From Pseudoalteromonas ulvae UL12 (GTDB lineage: Bacteria; Pseudomonadota; Gammaproteobacteria; Enterobacterales; Alteromonadaceae): a stretch of 64,000 nt of DNA. The stretch's first letter is position 1. The number at the start of each line of letters is the position of its first letter. The notes beneath the pieces were generated by a model that worked only from the letters and a program-made list of their open reading frames with translations, was not told the origin of the DNA and did no database searches. The stretch is from positions 248,001 through 312,000 of the forward strand of contig NZ_AQHJ01000035.1 of assembly GCF_014925405.1 (NCBI RefSeq), in the 5' to 3' direction. Position numbers and translations under genes: made by a program. Shown piece after piece: positions 51,641-60,408 of this stretch.

Positions 51641-53371
51641 ATGAAAGTAATAACCCAACTAGTTTCAGTGATGATACTGACGCTATCGAGCTTATCGTTA
51701 GTAGCGTGTACTAAGCAATCAAACGCAAATAACACCAATAATCAGGCTGTCGAGACTAAAATGGCGGCTGATCAGGTGTTTTTAGGTGGCCAGATTTACA
51801 CCGTTGATCCGAATCAGCCTTTTGCGCAAGCCGTTGCGGTGAAAGGAAATAAAATCGTATTTGTGGGCTCTACCGAGCAAGTACAAGCTTTTATAACTGA
51901 GCAAACAACGATTTACGATTTACAAGGGCGTACGTTAATGCCTGGTTTCCATGATGTGCATATTCATCCTTTAGAAAGTGGCTCAGACAGCACGCACTTT
52001 ACCTTAGAAGAAACCCAGCTAGATGCAGAGCAATTTATTGATCCAATCGTACAAGCAAGCTCGGCTTTTCCTGCGGCGACTTGGTTAATAGGTTATGGTC
52101 ATTCAATTGCAACCTTGCATGATGCAGAGCGTTCTCCCAGAGAAATATTAGATGAAGCGGTACCAAATAGACCCGTGATAATTATGGAGCAAACCTCTCA
52201 TTCAATGTGGGTGAACTCTAAAGCGATGGAGTTAGCTCACCTAACTCATTCAAGTCCAGATCCAATTGGTGGCGTTCTGGGTCGCGATCAAAACGGTGAA
52301 TTGAACGGTATTTTGTACGATAACGCGGGCAATATTGTGATGCAGCAAGCACTTGATGCGCTTGGGCACAATTTTGATAACGAATACGCTGGGTTAGTTG
52401 ACTATACCTTGCCTGAATTTGCCAAATACGGCATTACCTCGATAAGTGATGCGCGCAGTTATTGGCAACGTGATCAACACTTAGTGTGGCAACAAGCTGA
52501 GCAAAACAACAAACTAACAGTCAGAGTGAACTTAGGTTTATGGGCGTACCCTGAGCTAAATGACGAAAAACAGCTAACAATGCTGGCCAATCTTTATCAA
52601 AACAACTATGACAAGTTAGTCAAAATAAATCAGATTAAGCTCTATTCAGATGGCATTTTGGTGAACAGCACCGCGGCAATGAATGAACCCTATCAGTATG
52701 ATTTATTAGGATTATATGGTAACAAAGGGCTCAATTATTTTAGCCAACCGCGAATTGAAAAATACATCCGAGCATTAGAACCGATAGGCTTTGATTTCCA
52801 CATGCATGGGATCGGTGATCGCGCCATTACTGAAGCGCTCAATGCGGTCGAGTTGGCAAGTAATAAGCAAGGGCGGCACCGTATTACCCATGTTGAAGTG
52901 GTTGATCCTGATGATTATCAGCGTTTTTCAAAGCTGAATGTAACCGCAGACGCGCAAGTGGCGGGTGATTTTACGAACCCTGAACATTGGGCTGAAAACA
53001 ATGAACTAATCGGACACGAGCGCTCAGATCACTTGGTACCGATTAAATCTCTGACCGATGCAGGCGCGCGATTGACTTTGAGTAGCGACTGGAGCGTTAG
53101 CCATTTTAATCCGTTTTTAGGTTTACATAATGCAGTTAACCGTGCTCCAGAGCAGTTGACGCTCGATCAGGCTATTCGTGCTTATACAATTAACGGTGCA
53201 TATACCATGAGGCAAGAGCATTTAGTGGGCTCAATCGAAGTGGGTAAGCGTGCTGATTTTGTTGTGCTTGATCGTGACATAACCACGACGGCAACAGATC
53301 AACTTAAACACGTTAAAGTCATGCTGACGCTCTTCGATGGCGAAATCGTTTATCAACAGTCGTTATTTTAA
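51641..53371 (+). CDS. Lipoprotein amidohydrolase, YtcJ/Amidohydro_3 family
   Basis: The 576-residue protein has a lipoprotein signal ending LVACTKQ. Amidohydrolase-3 motifs follow: GRTLMPGFHDVHIHPL (the HxH metal pair), EQTSHSMWVNSKAM, GFDFHMHGIGDRAI, RITHVEVV and the late LSSDWSVSHFNPF. Exported YtcJ-type enzymes hydrolyse N-acyl or formamide-like bonds; substrate is unknown. ATG 51641 follows TTGGAG. Confidence 0.85.
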   Translation: MKVITQLVSVMILTLSSLSLVACTKQSNANNTNNQAVETKMAADQVFLGGQIYTVDPNQPFAQAVAVKGNKIVFVGSTEQVQAFITEQTTIYDLQGRTLMPGFHDVHIHPLESGSDSTHFTLEETQLDAEQFIDPIVQASSAFPAATWLIGYGHSIATLHDAERSPREILDEAVPNRPVIIMEQTSHSMWVNSKAMELAHLTHSSPDPIGGVLGRDQNGELNGILYDNAGNIVMQQALDALGHNFDNEYAGLVDYTLPEFAKYGITSISDARSYWQRDQHLVWQQAEQNNKLTVRVNLGLWAYPELNDEKQLTMLANLYQNNYDKLVKINQIKLYSDGILVNSTAAMNEPYQYDLLGLYGNKGLNYFSQPRIEKYIRALEPIGFDFHMHGIGDRAITEALNAVELASNKQGRHRITHVEVVDPDDYQRFSKLNVTADAQVAGDFTNPEHWAENNELIGHERSDHLVPIKSLTDAGARLTLSSDWSVSHFNPFLGLHNAVNRAPEQLTLDQAIRAYTINGAYTMRQEHLVGSIEVGKRADFVVLDRDITTTATDQLKHVKVMLTLFDGEIVYQQSLF

Positions 53372-53450
53372 AATAGAAACAACCGATTATTTTTTAAATC
53401 AATTTATTAGTTGGTTTTTTGAATATAATTCAGGGTGTTTATAACACGCA

Positions 53451-53479
53451 TAAAAAAGCCAGCAGAGAGTTGCTGGCTT
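53451..53479 (-). terminator. Intrinsic terminator for the transglycosylase gene
   Basis: On the minus strand AAGCCAGCA-ACTCTC-TGCTGGCTT is followed by TTTT. It ends the transcript of the minus-strand gene that starts at 54252. Confidence 0.75.
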
Positions 53480-53628
53480 GGGCGCTTATTGTGATTAGCA
53501 CAATCGCAATAAGCTACAAGGGATAAGTTATCTACACGGCTGATAATACAGTTTTTAGCTGAACCTTACCTTAACTACATAAAAACAAAGTTGTTAAAGC
53601 GAAGAGCTGTTAAAATACGTGGGGCGGA

Positions 53629-54252
53629 TTAGCTATTTTTTCGATGGATCCGTGTCGCTTGTTGATAGCGCTTATGTAAAATACTGACGCGTTTAACATA
53701 GGCTTTTGTTTCTTCAAAGGGTGGGATCCCCTGATATTTTTTCACCGCACTTGGACCTGCGTTATATGCCGCAGCAGCCAGTTTGATATTCCCTTGAAAA
53801 GTATCGAGTAGTTGCGCTAAATACTTTACGCCCCCTTTTATATTTTCTCGCGCCAAACTTGGATTTGTTATTCCTAAATACCGTGCTGTCTCTGGCATCA
53901 ATTGCATTAATCCAATAGCGCCTTTTTTCGAAATGGCGTCAGCGTCAAAAGCGGATTCTGCATGGATCATGGCCCTAATGAGTGCAGCTGGCACTTGATG
54001 TTCGAGACTTGCTTGGTGAATTTCTTGCTGATATTCCACATTAAATAGTTGAGTGTGGTACCAATCCACTTGAGAGTTCAAATCACAGGCAAAACACTCA
54101 TACGCCAATATATTATAATTTTGCTTAAGGGGCTGCTGATCTGTGAAAGCAACAGTTCCGTCAGATTGAATATATTGATAAACGACTTGTTTCGCATTGG
54201 AATAACATTGATTGCTAAACAGCAAGATGAGCACAAAAGGAATACGGGACAT
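53629..54252 (-). CDS. Lytic transglycosylase (SLT domain) with DUF4124-like head
   Basis: A 207-residue exported protein: signal peptide, a DUF4124-type strand head (VVYQYIQSDGTVAFTDQQP), then an SLT/Slt70-type domain with HAESAFDADAISKKGAIGLMQLMPETARYLGI, including the catalytic Glu in AESAF, and AAAYNAGPSAVKKY. It cleaves peptidoglycan glycan strands without hydrolysis. ATG 54252 is preferred; an in-frame ATG seven codons earlier is possible. Confidence 0.88.
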   Translation of the reverse strand: MSRIPFVLILLFSNQCYSNAKQVVYQYIQSDGTVAFTDQQPLKQNYNILAYECFACDLNSQVDWYHTQLFNVEYQQEIHQASLEHQVPAALIRAMIHAESAFDADAISKKGAIGLMQLMPETARYLGITNPSLARENIKGGVKYLAQLLDTFQGNIKLAAAAYNAGPSAVKKYQGIPPFEETKAYVKRVSILHKRYQQATRIHRKNS

Positions 54253-54322
54253 GGAGCAAACTCTCAGAGACATGCAATTAATTTTACGACTTTAAAGATG
54301 AAAGTAAAGCAAGGTGCGTTGC

Positions 54323-54979
54323 TTAATGAGCCTTTAATGCATCCAATTCTGTTTGCAGTGCTTTACTGAGTGGCGCGACGAGGTGCTGATTGCGTTTATG
54401 CAAAAAGTGATACAAAGGTTCAGATAATAATACCGGGTGTGACTTGTGGATTGTCTCATCTGTAAATAAAGCAACAGGCTCTGGCAAAATAGCAAAATCG
54501 ACGCGATCTTTTTCAAGTAAGCTGATGACTTGTGCGCTGTCGGTGACTGCAAGGTTATTTGGGTGGTTGAACAGGTGTTGTTCAATCATCACATACCCTC
54601 TCACGGTCGCTACAGAATAGTCATGCAGTACTTGCCATGAGATGGGTGAGTGCAGGTTTTTTTTTGTGTAAGCATACACTTTCATATGCGCTATTGCCGG
54701 CTCGACCATAATAAAATCAGGCACAATGTGACTAAAATTTGTAAAGCGTACGACTTCTCCATCAATTGTCGTATCAAGATTATCTTGTCGGATCGCACGA
54801 CCTGCGGGCATTGGATGAATATTAATTTCGCAATTAATACGACGATAAGCACGTTTCAAACGTTTTATTTCGCTGCTTAATACCGAAATATCGGTTGGTG
54901 CGGCCAAATTAAGTAAGCACTTTGCCAAAATTGAAGGCGAGAGAGTAAACGCCAAAACAAAAAAAATGATCCGTAACAA
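54323..54979 (-). CDS. Short periplasmic solute-binding-like protein
   Basis: The 218-residue protein has a signal peptide (ending LAK) and resembles bacterial extracellular solute-binding proteins of family 3, with WQVLHDYSVATVRGYVMIEQHLF and EKDRVDFAILPEPVALF. It is shorter than the usual 240-270 residues, and no ABC transporter or sensor genes lie next to it, so the role is unclear. It reads in the same direction as the transglycosylase. Confidence 0.65.
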   Translation of the reverse strand: MLRIIFFVLAFTLSPSILAKCLLNLAAPTDISVLSSEIKRLKRAYRRINCEINIHPMPAGRAIRQDNLDTTIDGEVVRFTNFSHIVPDFIMVEPAIAHMKVYAYTKKNLHSPISWQVLHDYSVATVRGYVMIEQHLFNHPNNLAVTDSAQVISLLEKDRVDFAILPEPVALFTDETIHKSHPVLLSEPLYHFLHKRNQHLVAPLSKALQTELDALKAH

Positions 54980-55023
54980 ATTGAGTTCCTTTAACTTGTA
55001 ATTTCAAGTGTAGGGATAGACAT

Positions 55024-55051
55024 AAAAAAAAGCCACTCAGTGGCTTTTTTT
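55024..55051 (-). terminator. Intrinsic terminator of fabY
   Basis: AAAGCCACT-C-AGTGGCTTT with T-tract on both strands; it lies after the fabY stop on the minus strand. Confidence 0.75.
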
Positions 55052-55060
55052 ATGTGCTGG

Positions 55061-56956
55061 TTAGACCATGTCGCTAAATGGATTCTCTTGGCTTAAAGCT
55101 ATCTCATTTTCAAAACCTGGTAAGCTGATTGCCAGTGAACTCATGGTCATCTCATTTTCATCAATTTGACCCTCACCAAACTTATAAATGAGGTCAAATT
55201 GTCCTAAATCAGCTTGCTGTTGATACACAGCTTGTTTGGCTTTGACTTGCTCAAGTTTGCTTTGGTACTCGGCCATTTTGGCCTCGCCGTACCGTTTGGT
55301 CAGCATGTTGAGGCACACTTTAGGAGAAAATACTGGCGCAGTCGCGTTATTACCACCAAATCCTTTAGAGTTAATAAACGCAATATCCATGTCAGAGCAA
55401 AGATAGTGTTCGGTTCGAATATCAAGACGTTCGTCATATACATCGTCGGCCACTTTATCAATAGTGGTGATACCTGGCATGATATTGTGGCTAAAAATAC
55501 CTAAGGCCATGGCCATTTGGTCGCCGCTTGCAGGCCCAATTGTATGGCCAACAAAGGCTTTTGGCGCTGCAACAGGCCAATTTGTAATATCAAAGGCTTG
55601 GGCAACTTTGTCGTAAATCAGTGACTCAGTGACGCGGTTTTGCGGGGTACTTGAACCATGAGCCAAAATAAAGCTGCGTTCTTTAACCGCATCGGCGCCT
55701 AAAACATTGTGAGCTAAGGCCACTGATTTGGCCATAGTGATGTAGTTTCCAGGGCCTGGCGCTGTGATAGATTTTTTGATGCCATCGGCATTAATAAACA
55801 CATCTGGTACGGCAGCCATTACATTTGCACCCGTTTCAATAGCGAGTTTATCGTCCATCAACACGACAAATTGCGCGCCTTCACCTATGGTAAAACCACA
55901 GTTTTCACCAAATGGGCGACTCGTGCGACGATGGTCGGCTGTTTCTGTGCCATCTAGGCGTTTGAGGCCCTCTTCATTGGCCAATGCGCTCATGTTGCCA
56001 AACCCTTCGACAATTTCAGGGGTAATGGCAGCTTCGGCACTGCCTACAATTGCAACACGAATTCGCCCAGCTTGAATGTCATTGACCGCCGCGCTGAGGT
56101 TATATAAAAAAGTGGCACATGCGCCCGATGCGGTAAAAGTGGTGCCAACATTACCAGTTACATACGCATTGATAAAATCCGTCGACATGGTATTTAAGCC
56201 AAGAGCGAGGTTTTTAGTGCTAACACGGTCACCTAATAAGCGACTTTTCATCAGCCCGCCAAACCCTTCATCATGCATTTGTCCTGCGACCGAAGCGGAA
56301 TAGGTACCGACTTGGTCTGGTTTGATGTGTTGCATAATATCTTGCCAATCGATCCCGACTGAATGAATAGCATCACTGGCAGCAAAAATAGTTGCTTGTA
56401 AGCCACGGGGCTGATAACGGCTATTGTATAAATTGGCTGGCTCAAAGCCTGTTGGGAATTGGCCTGCAGCTTTAATTGGGTTATCACGAAAGCTGTCGTG
56501 TGTGATGACTAAACTTTCGCTTATTTCTACTTTTACGCGGCCTTTTTCTAGCTCAGTTATGACCCAGCTAGTAGGGACTGGCGTTGGTAAATCACGGGTG
56601 CGGGTTTCAAATACCACTGCGCCATCACTTGGGATAAGCGTTAATTTTTGATGGCAATGAGTAGCATCAGGATCAAAGTGATTTTTCTCAATTTTTCTGA
56701 TCAAGGTCCCGGCTAAAATTTGTTCACCAAAGGTTGCTTCTATTTTATCGGCATCGATCACATTACCCGCTTGGTCAAGCAATTGGCCATCTTGGTATTG
56801 GACTAAATTCATTAACGTGGCGAGGCCCAAAAACGTTTCTTGGCGTGCTTGTGCGGTTAATTTATCGATCACAATGCGACGAAAGCCTTGATGAAATGAG
56901 GTACGGCCTGCGGCATTGATACCGCCCATTCCGACGACAAGAGGTAATACTGACAT
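55061..56956 (-). CDS. fabY: FabY-type beta-ketoacyl-ACP synthase
   Basis: The 631-residue protein is a ketosynthase with the catalytic Cys in TASGACATFLYN, one His in LAHGSSTPQN and the other in FVGHTIGPASGDQ. Its length and long N-terminal addition fit the FabY group, which can begin fatty acid synthesis by condensing acetyl-CoA with malonyl-ACP. GAGG precedes ATG 56956. It is a single gene divergent from the GlxA-type regulator; link between the two is not shown. Confidence 0.8.
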   Translation of the reverse strand: MSVLPLVVGMGGINAAGRTSFHQGFRRIVIDKLTAQARQETFLGLATLMNLVQYQDGQLLDQAGNVIDADKIEATFGEQILAGTLIRKIEKNHFDPDATHCHQKLTLIPSDGAVVFETRTRDLPTPVPTSWVITELEKGRVKVEISESLVITHDSFRDNPIKAAGQFPTGFEPANLYNSRYQPRGLQATIFAASDAIHSVGIDWQDIMQHIKPDQVGTYSASVAGQMHDEGFGGLMKSRLLGDRVSTKNLALGLNTMSTDFINAYVTGNVGTTFTASGACATFLYNLSAAVNDIQAGRIRVAIVGSAEAAITPEIVEGFGNMSALANEEGLKRLDGTETADHRRTSRPFGENCGFTIGEGAQFVVLMDDKLAIETGANVMAAVPDVFINADGIKKSITAPGPGNYITMAKSVALAHNVLGADAVKERSFILAHGSSTPQNRVTESLIYDKVAQAFDITNWPVAAPKAFVGHTIGPASGDQMAMALGIFSHNIMPGITTIDKVADDVYDERLDIRTEHYLCSDMDIAFINSKGFGGNNATAPVFSPKVCLNMLTKRYGEAKMAEYQSKLEQVKAKQAVYQQQADLGQFDLIYKFGEGQIDENEMTMSSLAISLPGFENEIALSQENPFSDMV

Positions 56957-57095
56957 GATGAGCCTCTATTAAAAAAGTGTTTAAAACCGAATATGGCGAC
57001 AGTGTATGCTTATTTTAAAATTAGTGGTGGGTTTATATGGCCAAATTTTATGTCATAATGGCCGAAGTTGAGTTTTCATTTGTTATTTATCCTTT

Positions 57096-58103
57096 ATGCC
57101 TACGAATAACCAAGGCCAAGAGCCGATCAAAATTGCGTTACTGGTTTACCCGCACATGCTGGCAACCAGTTTGACATTACCGCTAGAAATGCTGAGGGCG
57201 GGGGAAGCGTATGCACTGCGTCATAACCCTCAAGCGGTAACATTATCGATTGAGTTAGTTGGGCAAACGTTGGCCAGTATTGATTCGCGTGCAGGCGTCA
57301 CAATTAAACCTGATGTGGCCTTGGATGAAGCCGCTATGGCAGACATTGTCATTGCGCCTAGCTTGTGGCGCAATCCTCGGCCAGTGTTACGAACTAACCT
57401 CGCATTAGTTGATTGGTTGAAAACACTTTGGCAACAAGGGTCTACTTTAATTGGTGTTGGCACGGGAGCGTGCTTTTTAGCTGAGTCTGGTTTACTTGAT
57501 CATCATTCAGCGACAACCCATTGGCATTATGTTGATCAATTTAAGCGTGACTACCCGAAAGTGGTGCTCAAGCCTGATTTTTTCATTACACAATCTGAGC
57601 GTATTTATTGTGCGGCCAGTTTAAATGCCTTGGCTGATATTGTGGTGCATCTAATTGACCAATTTTATGGTCGCAGTGCTGCCAATCATGTTGAGCGAAA
57701 TTTTTCACATGAAATACGTAAGCCCTATGAAGAGCAGCGCTACTTAGAAGGAGCGGTTGACCGCCACCCCGATGAACTGATCGCACAAATTCAGTTTTGG
57801 ATGCGCACGAATTTATCTTCTCAAGCAACGCTTGCACAAGTTGCACAGCAATTTGGCATCAGCCAGCGTACTTTTACCCGTCGCTTCAAAGCAGCGACGG
57901 GCACCCGTGCGACAGAGTTTTGGCAACAGCTTAAAATTAATGCGGCTAAAGAGTTGTTAAGTTCGTCAAATCTGTCAATTCAAGAAATCGCTGATATGGT
58001 CGGTTATCTCGACCAAGGCCATTTGACTCGAATCTTCAAACAGGCTTTGGGGGCGACGCCGACCGAGTATCGTGCGATGGTCCGCAAGAAACTATTTAGT
58101 TAA
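57096..58103 (+). CDS. GlxA-type AraC family regulator
   Basis: The 335-residue protein joins a DJ-1/PfpI-like domain (residues 10-195, with GVGTGACFLAESGLLD holding the usual cysteine) to an AraC DNA-binding domain at the C-terminus (LAQVAQQFGISQRTFTRRFKAATG and IADMVGYLDQGHLTRIFKQALG). GlxA-like proteins usually activate a nearby operon; the divergent neighbour is fabY. A degenerate repeat-like sequence follows the stop codon. Confidence 0.88.
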   Translation: MPTNNQGQEPIKIALLVYPHMLATSLTLPLEMLRAGEAYALRHNPQAVTLSIELVGQTLASIDSRAGVTIKPDVALDEAAMADIVIAPSLWRNPRPVLRTNLALVDWLKTLWQQGSTLIGVGTGACFLAESGLLDHHSATTHWHYVDQFKRDYPKVVLKPDFFITQSERIYCAASLNALADIVVHLIDQFYGRSAANHVERNFSHEIRKPYEEQRYLEGAVDRHPDELIAQIQFWMRTNLSSQATLAQVAQQFGISQRTFTRRFKAATGTRATEFWQQLKINAAKELLSSSNLSIQEIADMVGYLDQGHLTRIFKQALGATPTEYRAMVRKKLFS

Positions 58104-58176
58104 AAGAATCATCTTTTGCTGGTTGTTCACCGCTTACCTTCTACAATTTAATAATTATTAGTCAGTTGGAAAATCG

Positions 58177-59076
58177 ATGCGCTTGATTTGTTTGTGGCTG
58201 TGTGGCTTATGCGCCTCGTGCTCGGTGCTCAAGGCCGAAGAAGTGTCTGTAGGGTATGTATATCAAGGAGAGCAGTACCACATATCAGGCCGTAAAGTGA
58301 ATGGTATTTATGTCTTTAATCAGCAGTCTGATCGTGTATTAAAACTGGTGACCCTAGATTGGCCACCCTACATTGGCGAGCACTTGTGTAATAAAGGCTG
58401 GGTCTTTCAATTTACCGTAGCACTTTTAGTGAGCAAAGGGTTTGAGGTGCAAATCAGTTTTTTACCTTGGGCAAGGGCGGTACGCGAAGTCGAGCTGGGG
58501 CACGCTGATATTTTATTTCCTGAATATTTCATTGAAGATGCATCACCTTCAGACACTATTATTGGCAAAAAACGCCATCAATTATTAGCTTTATCAAATG
58601 AGTTTCCGGGCGGCGAGATTGGTTTTTTAAAACGTAAAGGTGAACCCGATAAATTTGAGGGCAACCTAGCGAACTTGCAAAAAGAGCGGATTGGTGTGGT
58701 GAGGGGTTATCAAAATACGCCAGAGTTTGATGCCATGATGGATAATAATCAATTTAACGAACTGAAAGTCGTCGATGATCTACAGCTGATGAGAATCCTG
58801 CAAGCAAAACGAGTTGATTTGATTATTGGCGACCCAAAGGTATTAAAGTATTCCGTCAATTATTCTGACTTAAGCACGGCAGAAAAAACAATGTTATTAA
58901 ACAGTGTTGAAGAAGTTAAACCTGCATTGAAATACAACGCACTGTATTTTGCGCTCAGTAAAAAAATACCTAACTGGCCAACTCTGCTTAAAGAAATAAA
59001 TACTGCTTTATATGAATTTCAAAACTCAGGTGAGACTGATCGCATTATGGAGACAGCCTCTCGCGCTTGCCGATAA
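58177..59076 (+). CDS. Periplasmic solute-binding-like protein
   Basis: The 299-residue protein has a signal peptide (ending LKA) and a family-3 solute-binding pattern: DWPPYIGEHLCNKGWVFQFTVALL, RAVREVELGHADILFPEYF, and KERIGVVRGYQNTP. No transporter or receptor partners lie beside it. A sensing or cell-envelope role is as likely as transport. A related but shorter protein lies 3.2 kb upstream on the other strand. Confidence 0.7.
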   Translation: MRLICLWLCGLCASCSVLKAEEVSVGYVYQGEQYHISGRKVNGIYVFNQQSDRVLKLVTLDWPPYIGEHLCNKGWVFQFTVALLVSKGFEVQISFLPWARAVREVELGHADILFPEYFIEDASPSDTIIGKKRHQLLALSNEFPGGEIGFLKRKGEPDKFEGNLANLQKERIGVVRGYQNTPEFDAMMDNNQFNELKVVDDLQLMRILQAKRVDLIIGDPKVLKYSVNYSDLSTAEKTMLLNSVEEVKPALKYNALYFALSKKIPNWPTLLKEINTALYEFQNSGETDRIMETASRACR

Positions 59077-59184
59077 CGGTTAACCCGTCATTTTATTGTG
59101 TCAATTTAACTAATCCCACCACAAAGCGTTTATCTTCCGCGCTCACCTTGTAATAATAGCGACTTGTTTGTTGTTGAGATCATT

Positions 59185-60408
59185 ATGAAAATCCTGCACA
59201 CCTCCGATTGGCATTTAGGCCAACACTTTATGGGCAAAAGTCGGCAACATGAGCATGCTGCCTTTATAGATTGGCTGCTCAATACCGTTCAAGAATATGC
59301 GATCGATGGTGTCATTATTGCTGGTGATGTATTTGATACGGGGGCGCCGCCCAGTTATGCCCGCGAACTGTATAACCGGTTTGTGGTAAAAATGAATCAG
59401 CTTGGTTGCCCGTTGCTTGTTCTTGCTGGAAATCATGACTCAGTGGCGACATTAAATGAATCAAAGGGTTTGTTAGCTTATCTTAATGCTCAGGTTGTGA
59501 CGTCAGCCCAAGATAATCCACAGCAACAAGTGGTGGTAATAAATAACCAAGCAAATCAACCTGGTGCTTTGGTGTGTGCAATTCCGTTTATTCGTCCTAA
59601 AGATGTATTAAAAAGTCAGGCGGGAGAATCAGCCGATTACAAACAACAAGCACTTGGACGCGCCATTGCTGACCATTATCAGGCTGTTTACCAAGCTGCA
59701 CTTGATAAAAAAGCCGAGCTCGGATTGCCACTTCCGATTATTGCAACTGGCCATTTAACAGCAATGGGTGTGAAAAGCTCTGACTCAGTGAGAGAAATCT
59801 ACATTGGCACACTCGATGGATTTGCAGCCAGTGAATTTCCTCCTGCTGACTACATTGCTTTGGGTCATATCCATCGACCGCAAGTTGTCGCCAAATCAGC
59901 TCACATTCGATATTGCGGCTCGCCCATCGCATTGAGTTTTGATGAGTTGGGTACGCAAAAAAATGTCTTAATTGCTGAATTTTCAGAAGATAAATTGTCG
60001 GCCGTCACCCCAGTAACTGTTCCAGCTTTTCAAGCCATGGCGGTGATAAAAGGGGATTTGAACGATATAACCCATGCGCTTGAAGCCTATCAGCAACAAA
60101 GTAACGTCACTTGGCTATGCATTGAAGTGCAAACGGATGATTATTTGTCAGATTTACAACAGCGAATAGCCGCGCTCTGTGAGGGAAAACCGGTTGAAGT
60201 GTTGCAACTGCGTCGCTCACGCAGTGCGCGGCAAACAGCATTGACTCAACAGCAACAAGAAGTGTTAACTGAGCTTAGCCCTCTGGATGTGTTTGAACGG
60301 CGCTTAGCACAAGAAACATTGACTGACGATTGCGAGCCTCGCCTCGCTCGGCTGCGGCAACATTTTGCCCGAATTGTTGCCAAAGTAGCGCAAGGAGCAA
60401 ATGAGTAA
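59185..60408 (+). CDS. sbcD: Exonuclease subunit SbcD
   Basis: The 407-residue phosphoesterase has the metallophosphatase motifs of SbcD/Mre11: HTSDWHLGQHF, GDVFDTGAPP, GNHDS and GHIHRPQ. With SbcC it forms the nuclease that opens DNA hairpins and processes ends. ATG 59185 is the standard SbcD start (MKILHTSDWHLGQ). Its stop overlaps the sbcC start by one base (TAATG). Confidence 0.95.
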   Translation: MKILHTSDWHLGQHFMGKSRQHEHAAFIDWLLNTVQEYAIDGVIIAGDVFDTGAPPSYARELYNRFVVKMNQLGCPLLVLAGNHDSVATLNESKGLLAYLNAQVVTSAQDNPQQQVVVINNQANQPGALVCAIPFIRPKDVLKSQAGESADYKQQALGRAIADHYQAVYQAALDKKAELGLPLPIIATGHLTAMGVKSSDSVREIYIGTLDGFAASEFPPADYIALGHIHRPQVVAKSAHIRYCGSPIALSFDELGTQKNVLIAEFSEDKLSAVTPVTVPAFQAMAVIKGDLNDITHALEAYQQQSNVTWLCIEVQTDDYLSDLQQRIAALCEGKPVEVLQLRRSRSARQTALTQQQQEVLTELSPLDVFERRLAQETLTDDCEPRLARLRQHFARIVAKVAQGANE

